Part shown: positions 16,595-25,996 of the stretch, piece by piece
How positions within the stretch are numbered: the first letter of the stretch is position 1
Layout: the number at the start of each line of letters is the position of its first letter
DNA from: Chitinophagales bacterium
Lineage (GTDB): Bacteria; Bacteroidota; Bacteroidia; Chitinophagales; Chitinophagaceae
Reading direction: 5' to 3'
Length of the DNA stretch: 64,000 bases
Assembly (NCBI GenBank): GCA_020636505.1
Contig: JACJXR010000001.1
Coordinates: 310,001-374,000, forward strand
Notes under the pieces: model-generated
What the model saw: only the letters and a program-made list of their open reading frames with translations
Database searches by the model: none
What the model was told of the DNA's origin: nothing
Translations under genes and position numbers: made by a program

Positions 16595-17487
16595 TCTTAG
16601 CCGCGATAGACATCGGATCAAATGCTGCCAGGTTGCTTATTGTTGAAGCATCTCCTTACAAAGACGGTTCTGTTGATTACACCAAACTTACTTTATTGCG
16701 TATTCCGCTGAGGCTTGGCTTCGACGTTTTCAACGACGGAACCATCGCCGACGAAAAAAGGAAGAAGCTTGTAGATACCATCAAGATATATAAGCTTCTG
16801 ATGGACATCTACAATGTGGAGGCTTTTGAGGCATGTGCCACTTCGGCCATGCGAGATGCGAGCAACGGCAAACGCATATTGTCGGAAATAAAGAAAGAAA
16901 CAGGCATAGACATCAACATCATCACCGGGCAAGAAGAAGCGAACATACTTTACGAAACACATATCGCCGAAAATTTACAAGAAGACAAGCCTTATCTATA
17001 CATAGACGTTGGTGGCGGTAGTACCGAAGTGACACTGTTTGCCGACAACCATACCATATTCAAAGAATCCTTCAACATCGGAACCATCAGGTTGCTTAAC
17101 AACAAGGTGTCTGACGAACAGTGGGAACATATGAAGTGGTACATTAAAACACATACCAAAGACTATCAACCACTTGAGGCCATAGGTACCGGTGGCAACA
17201 TCAACAAAATATTCTCAGTATCAAAACGCAAAGAAGGCAAGTATCTTACACTAGAGCTGCTTAAAGACTATTACAAAGAATTGTCAGCAAGCACGGTTGA
17301 GGAACGGATGCACTTATACAACTTTCGTGCTGACAGGGCCGATGTTATCGTACCTGCACTTCAGATTTACACCTCGTTGATGAAATGGGCAGGGGCGGAA
17401 ATAATATATGTTCCTAAAATAGGATTGGCAGACGGGCTGGTACGTATGATATACCAGCGCCTATCTGCGGAAAAACAAATGTCTTAA
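16591..17487 (+). CDS. ppx: Exopolyphosphatase / guanosine pentaphosphate phosphatase family
   Basis: This Ppx/GppA phosphatase of the ASKHA fold (298 residues) removes terminal phosphate from polyphosphate or from pppGpp. It has phosphate-1 motif AAIDIGSNAARLLIV, catalytic-region TSAMRDASNG, phosphate-2 loop YIDVGGGSTEV and adenosine-region AIGTGGNINKI. It is the short form without a C-terminal HD domain. The start must be TTG 16591, since the conserved motif begins three codons later. Pairing with ppk1 favours polyphosphate as the substrate. Its TAA overlaps the stop of the convergent peroxiredoxin gene by 4 bp. Confidence 0.92.
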   Translation: MILAAIDIGSNAARLLIVEASPYKDGSVDYTKLTLLRIPLRLGFDVFNDGTIADEKRKKLVDTIKIYKLLMDIYNVEAFEACATSAMRDASNGKRILSEIKKETGIDINIITGQEEANILYETHIAENLQEDKPYLYIDVGGGSTEVTLFADNHTIFKESFNIGTIRLLNNKVSDEQWEHMKWYIKTHTKDYQPLEAIGTGGNINKIFSVSKRKEGKYLTLELLKDYYKELSASTVEERMHLYNFRADRADVIVPALQIYTSLMKWAGAEIIYVPKIGLADGLVRMIYQRLSAEKQMS

Positions 17488-17954
17488 GAAAGAGATTTCA
17501 ATGTCTCATTTATAGCCTCAAAGTTTGGCAGCTCGGAAGGCACATCCAATACTTCGGCATAGCGTACAACACCCTCTTTATCCAATACAAATGCTGCACG
17601 CTTACCCACCTCTTTCATTCCGAGTGAAAATGTTTCGTGTACAACATCATATTCTTTTATCACATCTTTATTGAAGTCACTAAGAAGTGTAAAGTTGATG
17701 TCGTTTTCTTCTTTAAACTTTTTCTGAACATGCGCATTATCTATTGATATGCCTAACACCTTTGCATTCACATCATTATACGATGATATATTATCTCTGA
17801 CCATACACATCTCCTTGGTACATGTACCTGTAAATGCCAGTGGATAGAAGAGCATTAATACGTTCTGCCCCTGAAGGCCTGAAAGTGTCACTTCATTTTT
17901 GTCAGAATCAAATAATGTAAAATCGGGTGCTTGTTGACCAACTTCAATTGCCAT
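17484..17954 (-). CDS. Peroxiredoxin, Bcp/AhpE type
   Basis: This thiol peroxidase (156 residues) has the AhpC/TSA thioredoxin fold. The peroxidatic cysteine is C45 and a likely resolving cysteine is C50 in FTGTCTKEMC, the spacing of Bcp-type enzymes; GQQAPDFTLFD is the typical start. It reduces hydrogen or organic peroxides in the cytoplasm using a thioredoxin-like donor. It is transcribed alone, convergent with ppx (stops share TTAA) and divergent from groES across about 210 bp. Confidence 0.9.
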   Translation of the reverse strand: MAIEVGQQAPDFTLFDSDKNEVTLSGLQGQNVLMLFYPLAFTGTCTKEMCMVRDNISSYNDVNAKVLGISIDNAHVQKKFKEENDINFTLLSDFNKDVIKEYDVVHETFSLGMKEVGKRAAFVLDKEGVVRYAEVLDVPSELPNFEAINETLKSLS

Positions 17955-18036
17955 TTTTAGTCGTTTTTTGTAAATGTATATGAGAAAAAGCTGCTGTCAA
18001 AATGCTGATTGGTTATTAGTTCATGAAAAATTGACC

Positions 18037-18068
18037 GTCCAAATTGCAACAGTATTGCTATTTTGGAC
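18037..18068. promoter_or_regulatory. Inverted repeat upstream of groES, candidate operator
   Basis: GTCCAAATTGCAA and TTGCTATTTTGGAC form a 32-bp imperfect inverted repeat between the peroxiredoxin and groES genes. There is no CIRCE element and no TAnnTTTG box near groES, so heat-shock control may use a different signal, possibly this one. Confidence 0.33.
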
Positions 18069-18167
18069 ATATCACTGCAAAAATGTCTTATATAACACTA
18101 TGGCACAAAAAGTGTTCGTAGACAGTAGAAATTAAATCAATTATCAAAAAATAAATATTGTTTGACT

Positions 18168-18449
18168 ATGGCTAACAATGTAAACATTACTCCCCTTCAT
18201 GACAGGGTTTTGGTAGAACCTGCAGCAGCAGAAGAAAAAACAGCAAGCGGAATCATCATTCCTGACACTGCGAAGGAAAAACCACAAAGAGGTATCGTGA
18301 TAGCGGCAGGCCCGGGCAAAAAAGACGAGCCGATGACCGTAAAAGCCGGCGATACCGTACTTTACGGTAAATACTCAGGTACTGAGCTTTCTTTGGAAGG
18401 TAAAGATTACCTGATCATGCGCGAAAGCGACATTCTTGCAGTGGTTTAA
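18168..18449 (+). CDS. groES: Co-chaperonin GroES
   Basis: GroES (93 residues) caps the GroEL ring. It shows ITPLHDRVLVEPAAAEEKTASGIIIPDTAKEKPQ with the mobile loop, and GDTVLYGKYSGTEL near the end. The ATG at 18168 is preferred over an in-frame TTG two codons upstream. groEL follows after 62 bp in the usual operon. Confidence 0.97.
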   Translation: MANNVNITPLHDRVLVEPAAAEEKTASGIIIPDTAKEKPQRGIVIAAGPGKKDEPMTVKAGDTVLYGKYSGTELSLEGKDYLIMRESDILAVV

Positions 18450-18511
18450 TCAATCTGCTGTAATCAAATTCAATTAATTCAAATTCGTAAACAGAGAAAA
18501 CAGAATATACT

Positions 18512-20152
18512 ATGTCTAAACAATTGTTTTTCAATACGAACGCACGCAACAAAATGAAAAAGGGCGTTGATGCTCTTGCAGATGCAGTCAAAGTAACGTT
18601 GGGACCTAAGGGCCGCAATGTGGTTATTGAAAAGAAATTCGGTGCTCCGGCAATAACAAAAGACGGTGTTACCGTAGCCAAAGAGATCGAGTTGGAAGAC
18701 CCGATAGAGAACATGGGCGCTCAGATGGTGAAGGAAGTGGCTTCAAAAACAGCTGATGTGGCGGGTGACGGTACAACCACCGCTACAGTATTGGCTCAGG
18801 CCATCATCAAAGAAGGTTTGAAGAACGTGGCAGCAGGTGCCAATCCAATGGACCTGAAGCGCGGTATCGACAAAGCGGTTACCACAGTAATTGAGAACTT
18901 GAAAACTCAATCTGAGAAAGTAGGCAACGACAATAAGAAGATAGAGCAAGTTGCTACCATCTCCGCCAACAACGACAACGAAATAGGTAAGCTGATAGCT
19001 CAGGCGATGGAGAAAGTGGGTAACGAAGGTGTTATCACAGTGGAAGAAGCAAAAGGTACCGACACAACTGTTGAGGTAGTGGAAGGTATGCAGTTCGACC
19101 GTGGTTACCTAAGCCCATACTTTGTAACCAATACAGAGAAAATGCAGGCTGAGTTGGATAGCCCGTACATCCTTATCTACGATAAGAAGATAAGCACGAT
19201 GAAGGATATCCTTCCATTGTTGGAAAGCAGTGTACAAACAGGCCGTCCGTTGTTGATAATAGCAGAAGATGTGGATGGTGAAGCCTTGGCTACACTTGTG
19301 GTGAACAAACTTCGTGGTTCTTTGAAGATAGCAGCCGTAAAAGCTCCTGGCTTCGGCGACCGTCGTAAAGAAATGCTGCAAGACATCGCAGTACTTACAG
19401 GTGGTACCGTTATCAGTGAAGAGCAAGGTTACAAATTGGAGAATGCCACACTTGAACACCTTGGTCAGGTTGAAAGCGTAACCATCGATAAAGACAACAC
19501 AACCATCGTAGGTGGTAAAGGTGAGAAGGCGAACATCGATGCTCGCGTAGGCCAGATCAAAGCGCAAATGGAAAGCAGCACCAGCGACTACGATAAGGAA
19601 AAACTACAAGAACGTCTTGCCAAGCTTAGCGGTGGTGTAGCCGTACTATATGTAGGTGCATCCACAGAAGTGGAAATGAAAGAGAAGAAAGACCGTGTGG
19701 ACGATGCATTGCACGCAACACGTGCCGCAGTTGAAGAAGGTATCGTACCGGGTGGTGGTATCGCGTTCATCCGCTCGATAGACGGATTGGCGAACCTTGA
19801 AGGCGCCAACCACGACGAGACCACAGGTATCGCCATCGTACGCCGTGCATTGGAAGAGCCGCTTCGTCAGATAGTGGAGAATGCAGGTATCGAAGGTTCG
19901 ATAGTGGTGCAAAAAGTGAAAGAAGGCAAAGGCGACTACGGTTTCAACGCTCGTACAGAAGAGTATGAGAACATGATGGCCGCAGGTGTACTTGACCCAA
20001 CGAAGGTGAGCCGCGTAGCATTGGAAAATGCAGCGTCAATCGCCAGCATGTTGCTGACTACCGAGTGTGTGATTGCCGACAAACCTCAAGAGAACGAGGG
20101 TGGACACAGTCACGACCACGGTATGCCGGGTGGCATGGGAATGGGTATGTAA
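18512..20152 (+). CDS. groEL: Chaperonin GroEL
   Basis: This is the 60-kDa ATP-dependent folding chaperonin (546 residues). It begins KQLFFNTNARNKMKKGVDALADAVKVTLGPKGRNV, has the ATP-binding VAGDGTTTATVLA near residue 85, the apical domain (about 190-375), and ends with the histidine- and GGM-rich tail HSHDHGMPGGMGMGM. It is the only chaperonin gene in the window. The codon choice is more uniform than in neighbouring genes, as expected for a highly expressed gene. A terminator follows after 24 bp. Confidence 0.98.
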   Translation: MSKQLFFNTNARNKMKKGVDALADAVKVTLGPKGRNVVIEKKFGAPAITKDGVTVAKEIELEDPIENMGAQMVKEVASKTADVAGDGTTTATVLAQAIIKEGLKNVAAGANPMDLKRGIDKAVTTVIENLKTQSEKVGNDNKKIEQVATISANNDNEIGKLIAQAMEKVGNEGVITVEEAKGTDTTVEVVEGMQFDRGYLSPYFVTNTEKMQAELDSPYILIYDKKISTMKDILPLLESSVQTGRPLLIIAEDVDGEALATLVVNKLRGSLKIAAVKAPGFGDRRKEMLQDIAVLTGGTVISEEQGYKLENATLEHLGQVESVTIDKDNTTIVGGKGEKANIDARVGQIKAQMESSTSDYDKEKLQERLAKLSGGVAVLYVGASTEVEMKEKKDRVDDALHATRAAVEEGIVPGGGIAFIRSIDGLANLEGANHDETTGIAIVRRALEEPLRQIVENAGIEGSIVVQKVKEGKGDYGFNARTEEYENMMAAGVLDPTKVSRVALENAASIASMLLTTECVIADKPQENEGGHSHDHGMPGGMGMGM

Positions 20153-20176
20153 TTACAGAATACTCCCGATATTTTT

Positions 20177-20206
20177 AAGAGCCTCGCGAAAGCGGGGCTT
20201 TTTTCT
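20177..20206 (+). terminator. groESL terminator
   Basis: AAGAGCCTCGC pairs with GCGGGGCTTTT (one G-U pair) around a GAAA tetraloop, followed by a T-rich run. Confidence 0.78.
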
Positions 20207-20208
20207 TT

Positions 20209-21246
20209 CTAATAAAAATGCGGGCAGAGGGTGCGGCTCTTTTCAAAAAGGGCATCTCTGAAAAAGCCGTTGGTGGTGATGGACACTTCAAAGCCTCCAC
20301 GTAGGTTGCTGGCCTTTGTCAGTTTAGATAGGGTAACATCGTAGCTGAGCCCAAATGTATATCCGAAGTACCTCATCCTCAAAGTGGGAATAATCGCATC
20401 GGCAAAGCGGTAAAACGCTCCACCCGATATGGCGAATACAGGCTCGTCTCTGCTAAGCTCTTCTTTGTTCCAAGTCAATAGTCCACCGAGGACGGTCTCG
20501 TTGTAAGAGCCTTGCAGCATATAGTTACCATGTAGCTGATAGCTGTAACGCTCATTTACTTTCACGTTCACACCTGCATTCACATTCCAGCGAATGTCTC
20601 TGCTGATGGTCCTGTCTGTACTGAAGGTGTATTTGGGGCGAGTAAAGTGATAGCCCGATGCACCGAGGATATAGCTCACGTTGTTGTTCTGCCCCGTAGT
20701 GCTGTTGAAGCTGAAGCCTGCTCCAAAATCCCACTGGGTAAAGCTCGGGTCGGGCAATACTTCACCCGTCGGGTTGGCGGGGTCATATCGGTCGTTCTGA
20801 TATTGATTGTCGAATGTGGCTTTGGAAGGATCGAAACTTCTTTGAATGAATCCACCTGTAAAACCTACGGAGAGAAACGAGTTCTTTCCACCCAACGATT
20901 TGTTGTAGGTGAGCGCGGGATATACCGTAGTGGTTTGCAAACTGATACTACCTGCCCTATCGTAATACGCCAATACTCCAAAGCTTACAAAGTCGTTTGC
21001 CTCGCCTCTTACAGGCATGCGTACCTCCGCATTCAACATTCCTGTTTGATACGGTTTACTGATGGAGCTCCACTGCTGCCTGTATATCACACCGAGTTTA
21101 TAATCACCGTTGAATATCCCCATCAATGAAGGGTTTCTCAATATCGCACTTTCGTAAAACTGCGAAAAGTGTATATCCTGTCCTATGGCCGCATAGTTAC
21201 CACACAGCCACACCATCAATCCTATTATTATGCTTTTCCTAATCAA
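20209..21246 (-). CDS. PorP/SprF family type IX secretion-associated outer-membrane protein
   Basis: This family forms outer-membrane beta-barrels that help export or anchor large gliding-type adhesins such as SprB. The 345-residue protein has a signal peptide (KSIIIGLMVWLCGNYAAIGQ) and the family start DIHFSQFYESAILRNPSLMG, followed by a YRQQW block and many short amphipathic strands. The start TTG 21246 overlaps the TGA stop of the upstream giant PKD gene as TTGA. The next ATG would remove the charged end of the signal peptide. The overlap and family pairing make it the dedicated partner of the PKD protein. Confidence 0.88.
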   Translation of the reverse strand: MIRKSIIIGLMVWLCGNYAAIGQDIHFSQFYESAILRNPSLMGIFNGDYKLGVIYRQQWSSISKPYQTGMLNAEVRMPVRGEANDFVSFGVLAYYDRAGSISLQTTTVYPALTYNKSLGGKNSFLSVGFTGGFIQRSFDPSKATFDNQYQNDRYDPANPTGEVLPDPSFTQWDFGAGFSFNSTTGQNNNVSYILGASGYHFTRPKYTFSTDRTISRDIRWNVNAGVNVKVNERYSYQLHGNYMLQGSYNETVLGGLLTWNKEELSRDEPVFAISGGAFYRFADAIIPTLRMRYFGYTFGLSYDVTLSKLTKASNLRGGFEVSITTNGFFRDALFEKSRTLCPHFY

Positions 21247-24200
21247 CGTACTATTGTTATATCTCCTTTTAACAGCAATGGGTCACCATTCTCACAAATC
21301 GCATCCACTGTGTATACATACACATCAGGAGGAAGTTCTTTACCGTTATGCGTACCATCCCATCCGTTCAGCTTATCGTTTATGTCTATGTTGTTTCTTT
21401 CAAACATCACCTCACCCCAACGATTGTATACCCTGAAAGTGCGTATACTTGTGATACCCACACCACGTGGCATGAATATGTCGTTCACCCCATCTCCGTT
21501 CGGCGTGAATGTGTTCGGTATGTATACTTGGCTCTTATCGCAAAGCACCGTCACGGTCACATGTGCGGAGTCGATACAATTGAAATCAGTGAATACGGTT
21601 ACCGTATACTTGGTGGTCTTATAAGGTCGTGCTATCGGGTTCTGACAATCGGTGCATGTAAGTGTTGCAGCAGGTGCCCACATATAGCCTGCGGCATATT
21701 TGGCCGATGCAAACAAATCCGCCGTATTACCTGCTACAATTCTTTGCTCTCCTTGTATTTCTATCACCGGCAATGGATGCACCTCTACATTTACCGAGTT
21801 GGTATCAGGTATACAACTACCCTCGTAAGCAACCACAACATACTTGGTAGGTGTATTAGGGTTTGCCAACGGCGTTGCAGAGCTCGGGTCGTCCAACGAA
21901 CCGGTCGGCGACCAACTGTATCTTTGTGCCCCTGTTACGTGTAGCCTTATGGTATCTCCTGAACATATCTCTCCGCCCTTGCCTACAATACTCTCAACAT
22001 GTGTTTTGATGTCTATCCAAACTTCATCGGTATCATGACAACCGTTTATGTCTGTACTGATAACGGTATACTGTGTACGCACTTTTGGGGATGCCCAAGG
22101 TTTCTCACAAGATGTACATGAAAGTGTAGCCCCGGGAGACCATAAATAAGTTACACCACCTTCGGGTATCAACTGTACGGAGTCGTTCAAGCACTTAACC
22201 GTATCATCACCCGCCATTACAGGCAATGGCGAATTGACAACAAGTTCTTTGTTTATTGTATCCTTACAACCTTGGTCGTTGCTCACTGCCAACATTACGT
22301 TATACCTACCTGCTGCACCATACTTTCTCTTTGGGTCTTTCAATGCGCTGTACTGACCATTGTCGAATTCCCAATAATAGCTTCTCATATTGGTGATGAA
22401 GCTTTGGGATTTGTTCAAAAACTCTACTATCGAATATTCACACAACGGTCCTGTTTCAAAATCGGCAATCGCTTGGTCTACATAAATCGTATCCAAACCA
22501 TCACTGAATGTGTTACATCCAAGCCCGTCGTTAAATACCATCTTCGGCAAGTATTTACCCGGTGTGGTATAGGTATATGTTATTTTACCGCCACCGCCTA
22601 CTTGTGTGGTTGTGCCGTCTCCGAAATCCCATATCATGGATGGAACGGAGCCTAATAATTTCGACTCGAACCCGACCGTGAGCGGCACACAACCTTTGGT
22701 TGTATCATAAGAGAACACGCCTGCGTAACCCAACACCTGTACGGTGGAGTATGCTGTATCGGTACAACCCAAAGAGTCTTTCGCAATAAGGCTGATGTTA
22801 TACTTCTTAGGATTGGTGAATATTGTGGTCGGTGATATCAATGTGGAGTTGTTTCCATTATCGAAATCCCATTTCAATGTACGTGCGCCTATGGATGTGC
22901 TGGTAAACTTCACAATGAAGTTCGGACAGATGGATATCGAATCAGACATTGTAAAGGATGCCGTCGGTTGCTGTACGGTTACCGATTTGAATACCATTGT
23001 ATCCTTACAACCCAAACTGTTGGTGGCTATCAACATCGGGTCGAACTTCCCTTTGGTTGTATAAGTGTGTTTAGGGAATGCATCGGTGGAAGAATCTCCA
23101 TCTCCGAAATACCACAAATGGGTGTCTACCCCCAAAGATGTATCGTTGAAGAAGAGCTCTTGTCCGAGACATACTCTATCCAACACAGAGAACCCTGCAA
23201 TAGGTTTTTGCGCATCTATATGTTGCGGTAAGATCAGCGTATTGGTACAGCCGATGTTATCCGTGACCATAAGAGATATGGTATACTTACCTCTGGTTGG
23301 ATATGCCCTGCTTATGGTATCTTTTGCAGTAGTAGCGGTATCCCACGTGGTTCTACCGAAATTCCAAAAGCGGCTGACCACATATGTCCCTTGGTGTCCT
23401 TTTGATGTATCCAGAAAATATACTGTATCCGGTATACAAAAATGAGTGGTATCTGCAACAAAACCCGGTACCGGGTCACCCACGGTTATCCAATTTATTT
23501 TTTCAAGCGTATCCACACAACCATCTATCTCCACTATCAACTTTATGGTATGTTGTCCAGGCGTATAAAAAATAAAGTTGAAACGTGATGTATCGACCAT
23601 TTTCTCATACTTGGAAAATATACCGTCTACATACCATGTAAAGTCTGCTATGCGTGAACTTAAACTCAGAAAGCCTTTGAAAGACACCGAGTCGTTGATA
23701 CACAATTCTCGTTTGTCTTCTGTGAACGCCAACGGGTTAGGACCCACATAAATGGTTTCGGTATGTTCATCATAACATCCGGTACTGTCGTTATGCACCT
23801 TCAATGTTATGACATAGGTTCCCGAAGAAGCATAAGTGTGAACAGGATTGAGGGTATATACCAATGAAGAGCCGTCTCCAAAATCCCATATGTTACTGTC
23901 ATTTCCTGTGGAGGCGTTCGCAAACTTAACTTTCAACGGATTGATGCAGTCCACACCTAAAGTGAATTTAGCATCAGGCTCCAGTACAGTTATGTAGTTG
24001 TTTCGTTGGAAAGTGTCTTTACATCCTCGATGAATGGCCGTCAGCCTAACAGTGTAAACACCGGGCTTGGAGTAAGCGTATATAGGGTTCAACGCTCCAC
24101 TTGTGGCACCATCGCCGAATTCCCATAGATAACTCATGGGTGGCCATCCGGTAGATTGATTGGTGAAATATACATTCTGGTTATTACACACAACCAACGG

Positions 24201-25820
24201 TGTAGCTACAAATTTTGCTGTAGGTATGAAACCGGCTCTAACTTCAAGAGTATCATATATGATACAGCCTTGTATCGTTTCAATTTTCACCACCACTTGG
24301 AACACACCGCTGTCTGTATACGTATATGCCGGACTTCCTAAAACTGAACTATCTCCGTTACCGAAATACCATTTGTATGACTTAACGGGATATGGGTAGT
24401 AATAACCACTGTCTCTGTACAGGTCCACATTGAAATTAACGCTTAGAGGCACACAACCGGAGTCTACGTTTTGTCTTGCATTAATGTATAATGGGAAGAT
24501 TTTTACAAACCCTTTCCTTGTCAATGTATCCTTACATCCAAATTGGTTGGTGGCTATTAAGGTTATGGTATACTGTCCGTTTTGTGTGTATGTGTGTGAT
24601 GGACTTGCCGCGGTACTTGTATTTCCATCACCAAAGTCCCACAGGTATTGGGTCATTGGATAATAGGTCGTAAACTTAACTGTTTGCGGTGCCGGACACA
24701 AGGTATCAGGCTCAATATAGAAACTGATATCCGGCTGCGGGCGAACATATATCTTCTTGATGAACGTATCGGGACACGCATTGCCATAAGTTGAGATCAA
24801 CCTTACAGTATACAAACCCGAATTATTGTATGTATGCTTAACCGTAGAGTTTGGCGAAGTAATAGATCCTCCATCTCCAAAGTTCCAAGCATGTACACTT
24901 GCTCCTGAAGCAGATGTATTGGTAAATGTCACTTCACTTCCTATACATACGGAGTCGGGAGCTGTGAAAGAAGCATCGGGCTTATATATCCTTATGTAGT
25001 TGGTCTTTATCTCTTCTTTGATACAACCTGTACTGCTGTCAAAAACAGATAGTTTCACCGTATACGTTTTGGGTGCTGGGCCGGTATATGTATGCGAAGG
25101 TGATTTTAAATATGATTTAGGGGTAAGGTCCCCAAAGTCCCACTCATAACGATAAGGGCCTGTCGTACCGGTTGCCGTACCCGTAAAAGTAACAGTACCG
25201 GGTGCTGAGCAAAACTCGGTCTTGTTCGCTGTAAAACCTACGGTAGGCGTAGGAAATACGTCGATGTACTGCTTTTTGGTAAGTGTCTCAAAACAACCTT
25301 TACTGTTGGTTACCGTAAGCGAAACATCGTAAGGACCATCGTTGTATACGTTTGTAGGATTCTTGGCAGTTGAAGGGGCACTGTTTGTAAATACCCAAAA
25401 ATAAGTACCGGCACCTGCAACATTAAGATTACTGTTATCCGTGAAGTTCACCGTCATTGGAGGGCAGCCTTTCTGCGGATTTCCGGAGAAGCTCACAGAC
25501 GGCTTGGGATACACTTCTATCATACCTGTTTTGGTAACAGTGGAGGTTCCTCCCGGTCCGGTAACAGTATGTGTTATCGTAAATGTACCGGCCGCTGTAA
25601 AAAGTTTGGATGGGTTTGCTTTAGATGATGATGTTCCTCCGAGATTCCAAGTATGTGTGTATGAACTGCTCTGAACAGAACCATTCGAGTTGAACTGTAC
25701 CAATAGAGGTACACATCCTTGAGTGACATTTGCTGTAAAGTCCGCATTGGGTTGCGCCTGTGCAAGAATGCTCAGCAACATACACGAAATCACCAATCCA
25801 ACTCTTCTGATATACTTCAT
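21243..25820 (-). CDS. Giant PKD-repeat surface protein with type B T9SS C-terminal domain
   Basis: The 1525-residue protein begins with a signal peptide (to about residue 22) and then shows about 14 tandem PKD-like domains of 75-90 residues, each with a WDFGDG-type core and a HTY...G.YTV.L ending. Three shorter repeats with W(S/A)P follow, two of them carrying a CTSC or CTDC pair (about 1190-1420). The end is the gliding-motility-associated C-terminal domain (VYIPNTFTPNGDGVNDIF ... RVYNRWGEVMFE ... GDITIVR), the type B T9SS signal. Such proteins are long stalk-like adhesins or gliding components. No catalytic domain is seen. It is the first gene of a two-gene unit with the SprF-like gene. 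Confidence 0.9.
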   Translation of the reverse strand: MKYIRRVGLVISCMLLSILAQAQPNADFTANVTQGCVPLLVQFNSNGSVQSSSYTHTWNLGGTSSSKANPSKLFTAAGTFTITHTVTGPGGTSTVTKTGMIEVYPKPSVSFSGNPQKGCPPMTVNFTDNSNLNVAGAGTYFWVFTNSAPSTAKNPTNVYNDGPYDVSLTVTNSKGCFETLTKKQYIDVFPTPTVGFTANKTEFCSAPGTVTFTGTATGTTGPYRYEWDFGDLTPKSYLKSPSHTYTGPAPKTYTVKLSVFDSSTGCIKEEIKTNYIRIYKPDASFTAPDSVCIGSEVTFTNTSASGASVHAWNFGDGGSITSPNSTVKHTYNNSGLYTVRLISTYGNACPDTFIKKIYVRPQPDISFYIEPDTLCPAPQTVKFTTYYPMTQYLWDFGDGNTSTAASPSHTYTQNGQYTITLIATNQFGCKDTLTRKGFVKIFPLYINARQNVDSGCVPLSVNFNVDLYRDSGYYYPYPVKSYKWYFGNGDSSVLGSPAYTYTDSGVFQVVVKIETIQGCIIYDTLEVRAGFIPTAKFVATPLVVCNNQNVYFTNQSTGWPPMSYLWEFGDGATSGALNPIYAYSKPGVYTVRLTAIHRGCKDTFQRNNYITVLEPDAKFTLGVDCINPLKVKFANASTGNDSNIWDFGDGSSLVYTLNPVHTYASSGTYVITLKVHNDSTGCYDEHTETIYVGPNPLAFTEDKRELCINDSVSFKGFLSLSSRIADFTWYVDGIFSKYEKMVDTSRFNFIFYTPGQHTIKLIVEIDGCVDTLEKINWITVGDPVPGFVADTTHFCIPDTVYFLDTSKGHQGTYVVSRFWNFGRTTWDTATTAKDTISRAYPTRGKYTISLMVTDNIGCTNTLILPQHIDAQKPIAGFSVLDRVCLGQELFFNDTSLGVDTHLWYFGDGDSSTDAFPKHTYTTKGKFDPMLIATNSLGCKDTMVFKSVTVQQPTASFTMSDSISICPNFIVKFTSTSIGARTLKWDFDNGNNSTLISPTTIFTNPKKYNISLIAKDSLGCTDTAYSTVQVLGYAGVFSYDTTKGCVPLTVGFESKLLGSVPSMIWDFGDGTTTQVGGGGKITYTYTTPGKYLPKMVFNDGLGCNTFSDGLDTIYVDQAIADFETGPLCEYSIVEFLNKSQSFITNMRSYYWEFDNGQYSALKDPKRKYGAAGRYNVMLAVSNDQGCKDTINKELVVNSPLPVMAGDDTVKCLNDSVQLIPEGGVTYLWSPGATLSCTSCEKPWASPKVRTQYTVISTDINGCHDTDEVWIDIKTHVESIVGKGGEICSGDTIRLHVTGAQRYSWSPTGSLDDPSSATPLANPNTPTKYVVVAYEGSCIPDTNSVNVEVHPLPVIEIQGEQRIVAGNTADLFASAKYAAGYMWAPAATLTCTDCQNPIARPYKTTKYTVTVFTDFNCIDSAHVTVTVLCDKSQVYIPNTFTPNGDGVNDIFMPRGVGITSIRTFRVYNRWGEVMFERNNIDINDKLNGWDGTHNGKELPPDVYVYTVDAICENGDPLLLKGDITIVR

Positions 25821-25869
25821 AAAAATTCGGGTCTCGGGCTTTATAAAAAATTAAGGTATTCCTAAATGA

Positions 25870-25877
25870 TATATTTG
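25870..25877 (+). promoter_or_regulatory. Candidate -7 box for acs
   Basis: TATATTTG fits TAnnTTTG but lies 120 bp before the acs ATG. A short palindrome CGGTTATACCG (25891-25901) lies just downstream and could bind a regulator. No convincing -33 box is seen. Confidence 0.3.
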
Positions 25878-25996
25878 TATGTTTAACAGACGGTTATACC
25901 GTGGTAATCGTTGGTTAATAATCAATGTTTTTGAGGATTTTAATACCTCCGGCTAAGAAGCTTTTTTTTAGTAGATTCCGATAAATAATTTTCACA

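Noticed and set aside
16591..17487. CRISPR-like or short tandem repeats
   Set aside because: No regularly spaced repeats were found here or elsewhere in the window; the only long repeats are protein-level PKD and YD-like units.
21348..24663. Many long open frames on the plus strand opposite the PKD gene
   Set aside because: They are shadows of the repetitive PKD coding strand, with no coherent domain or start signal.
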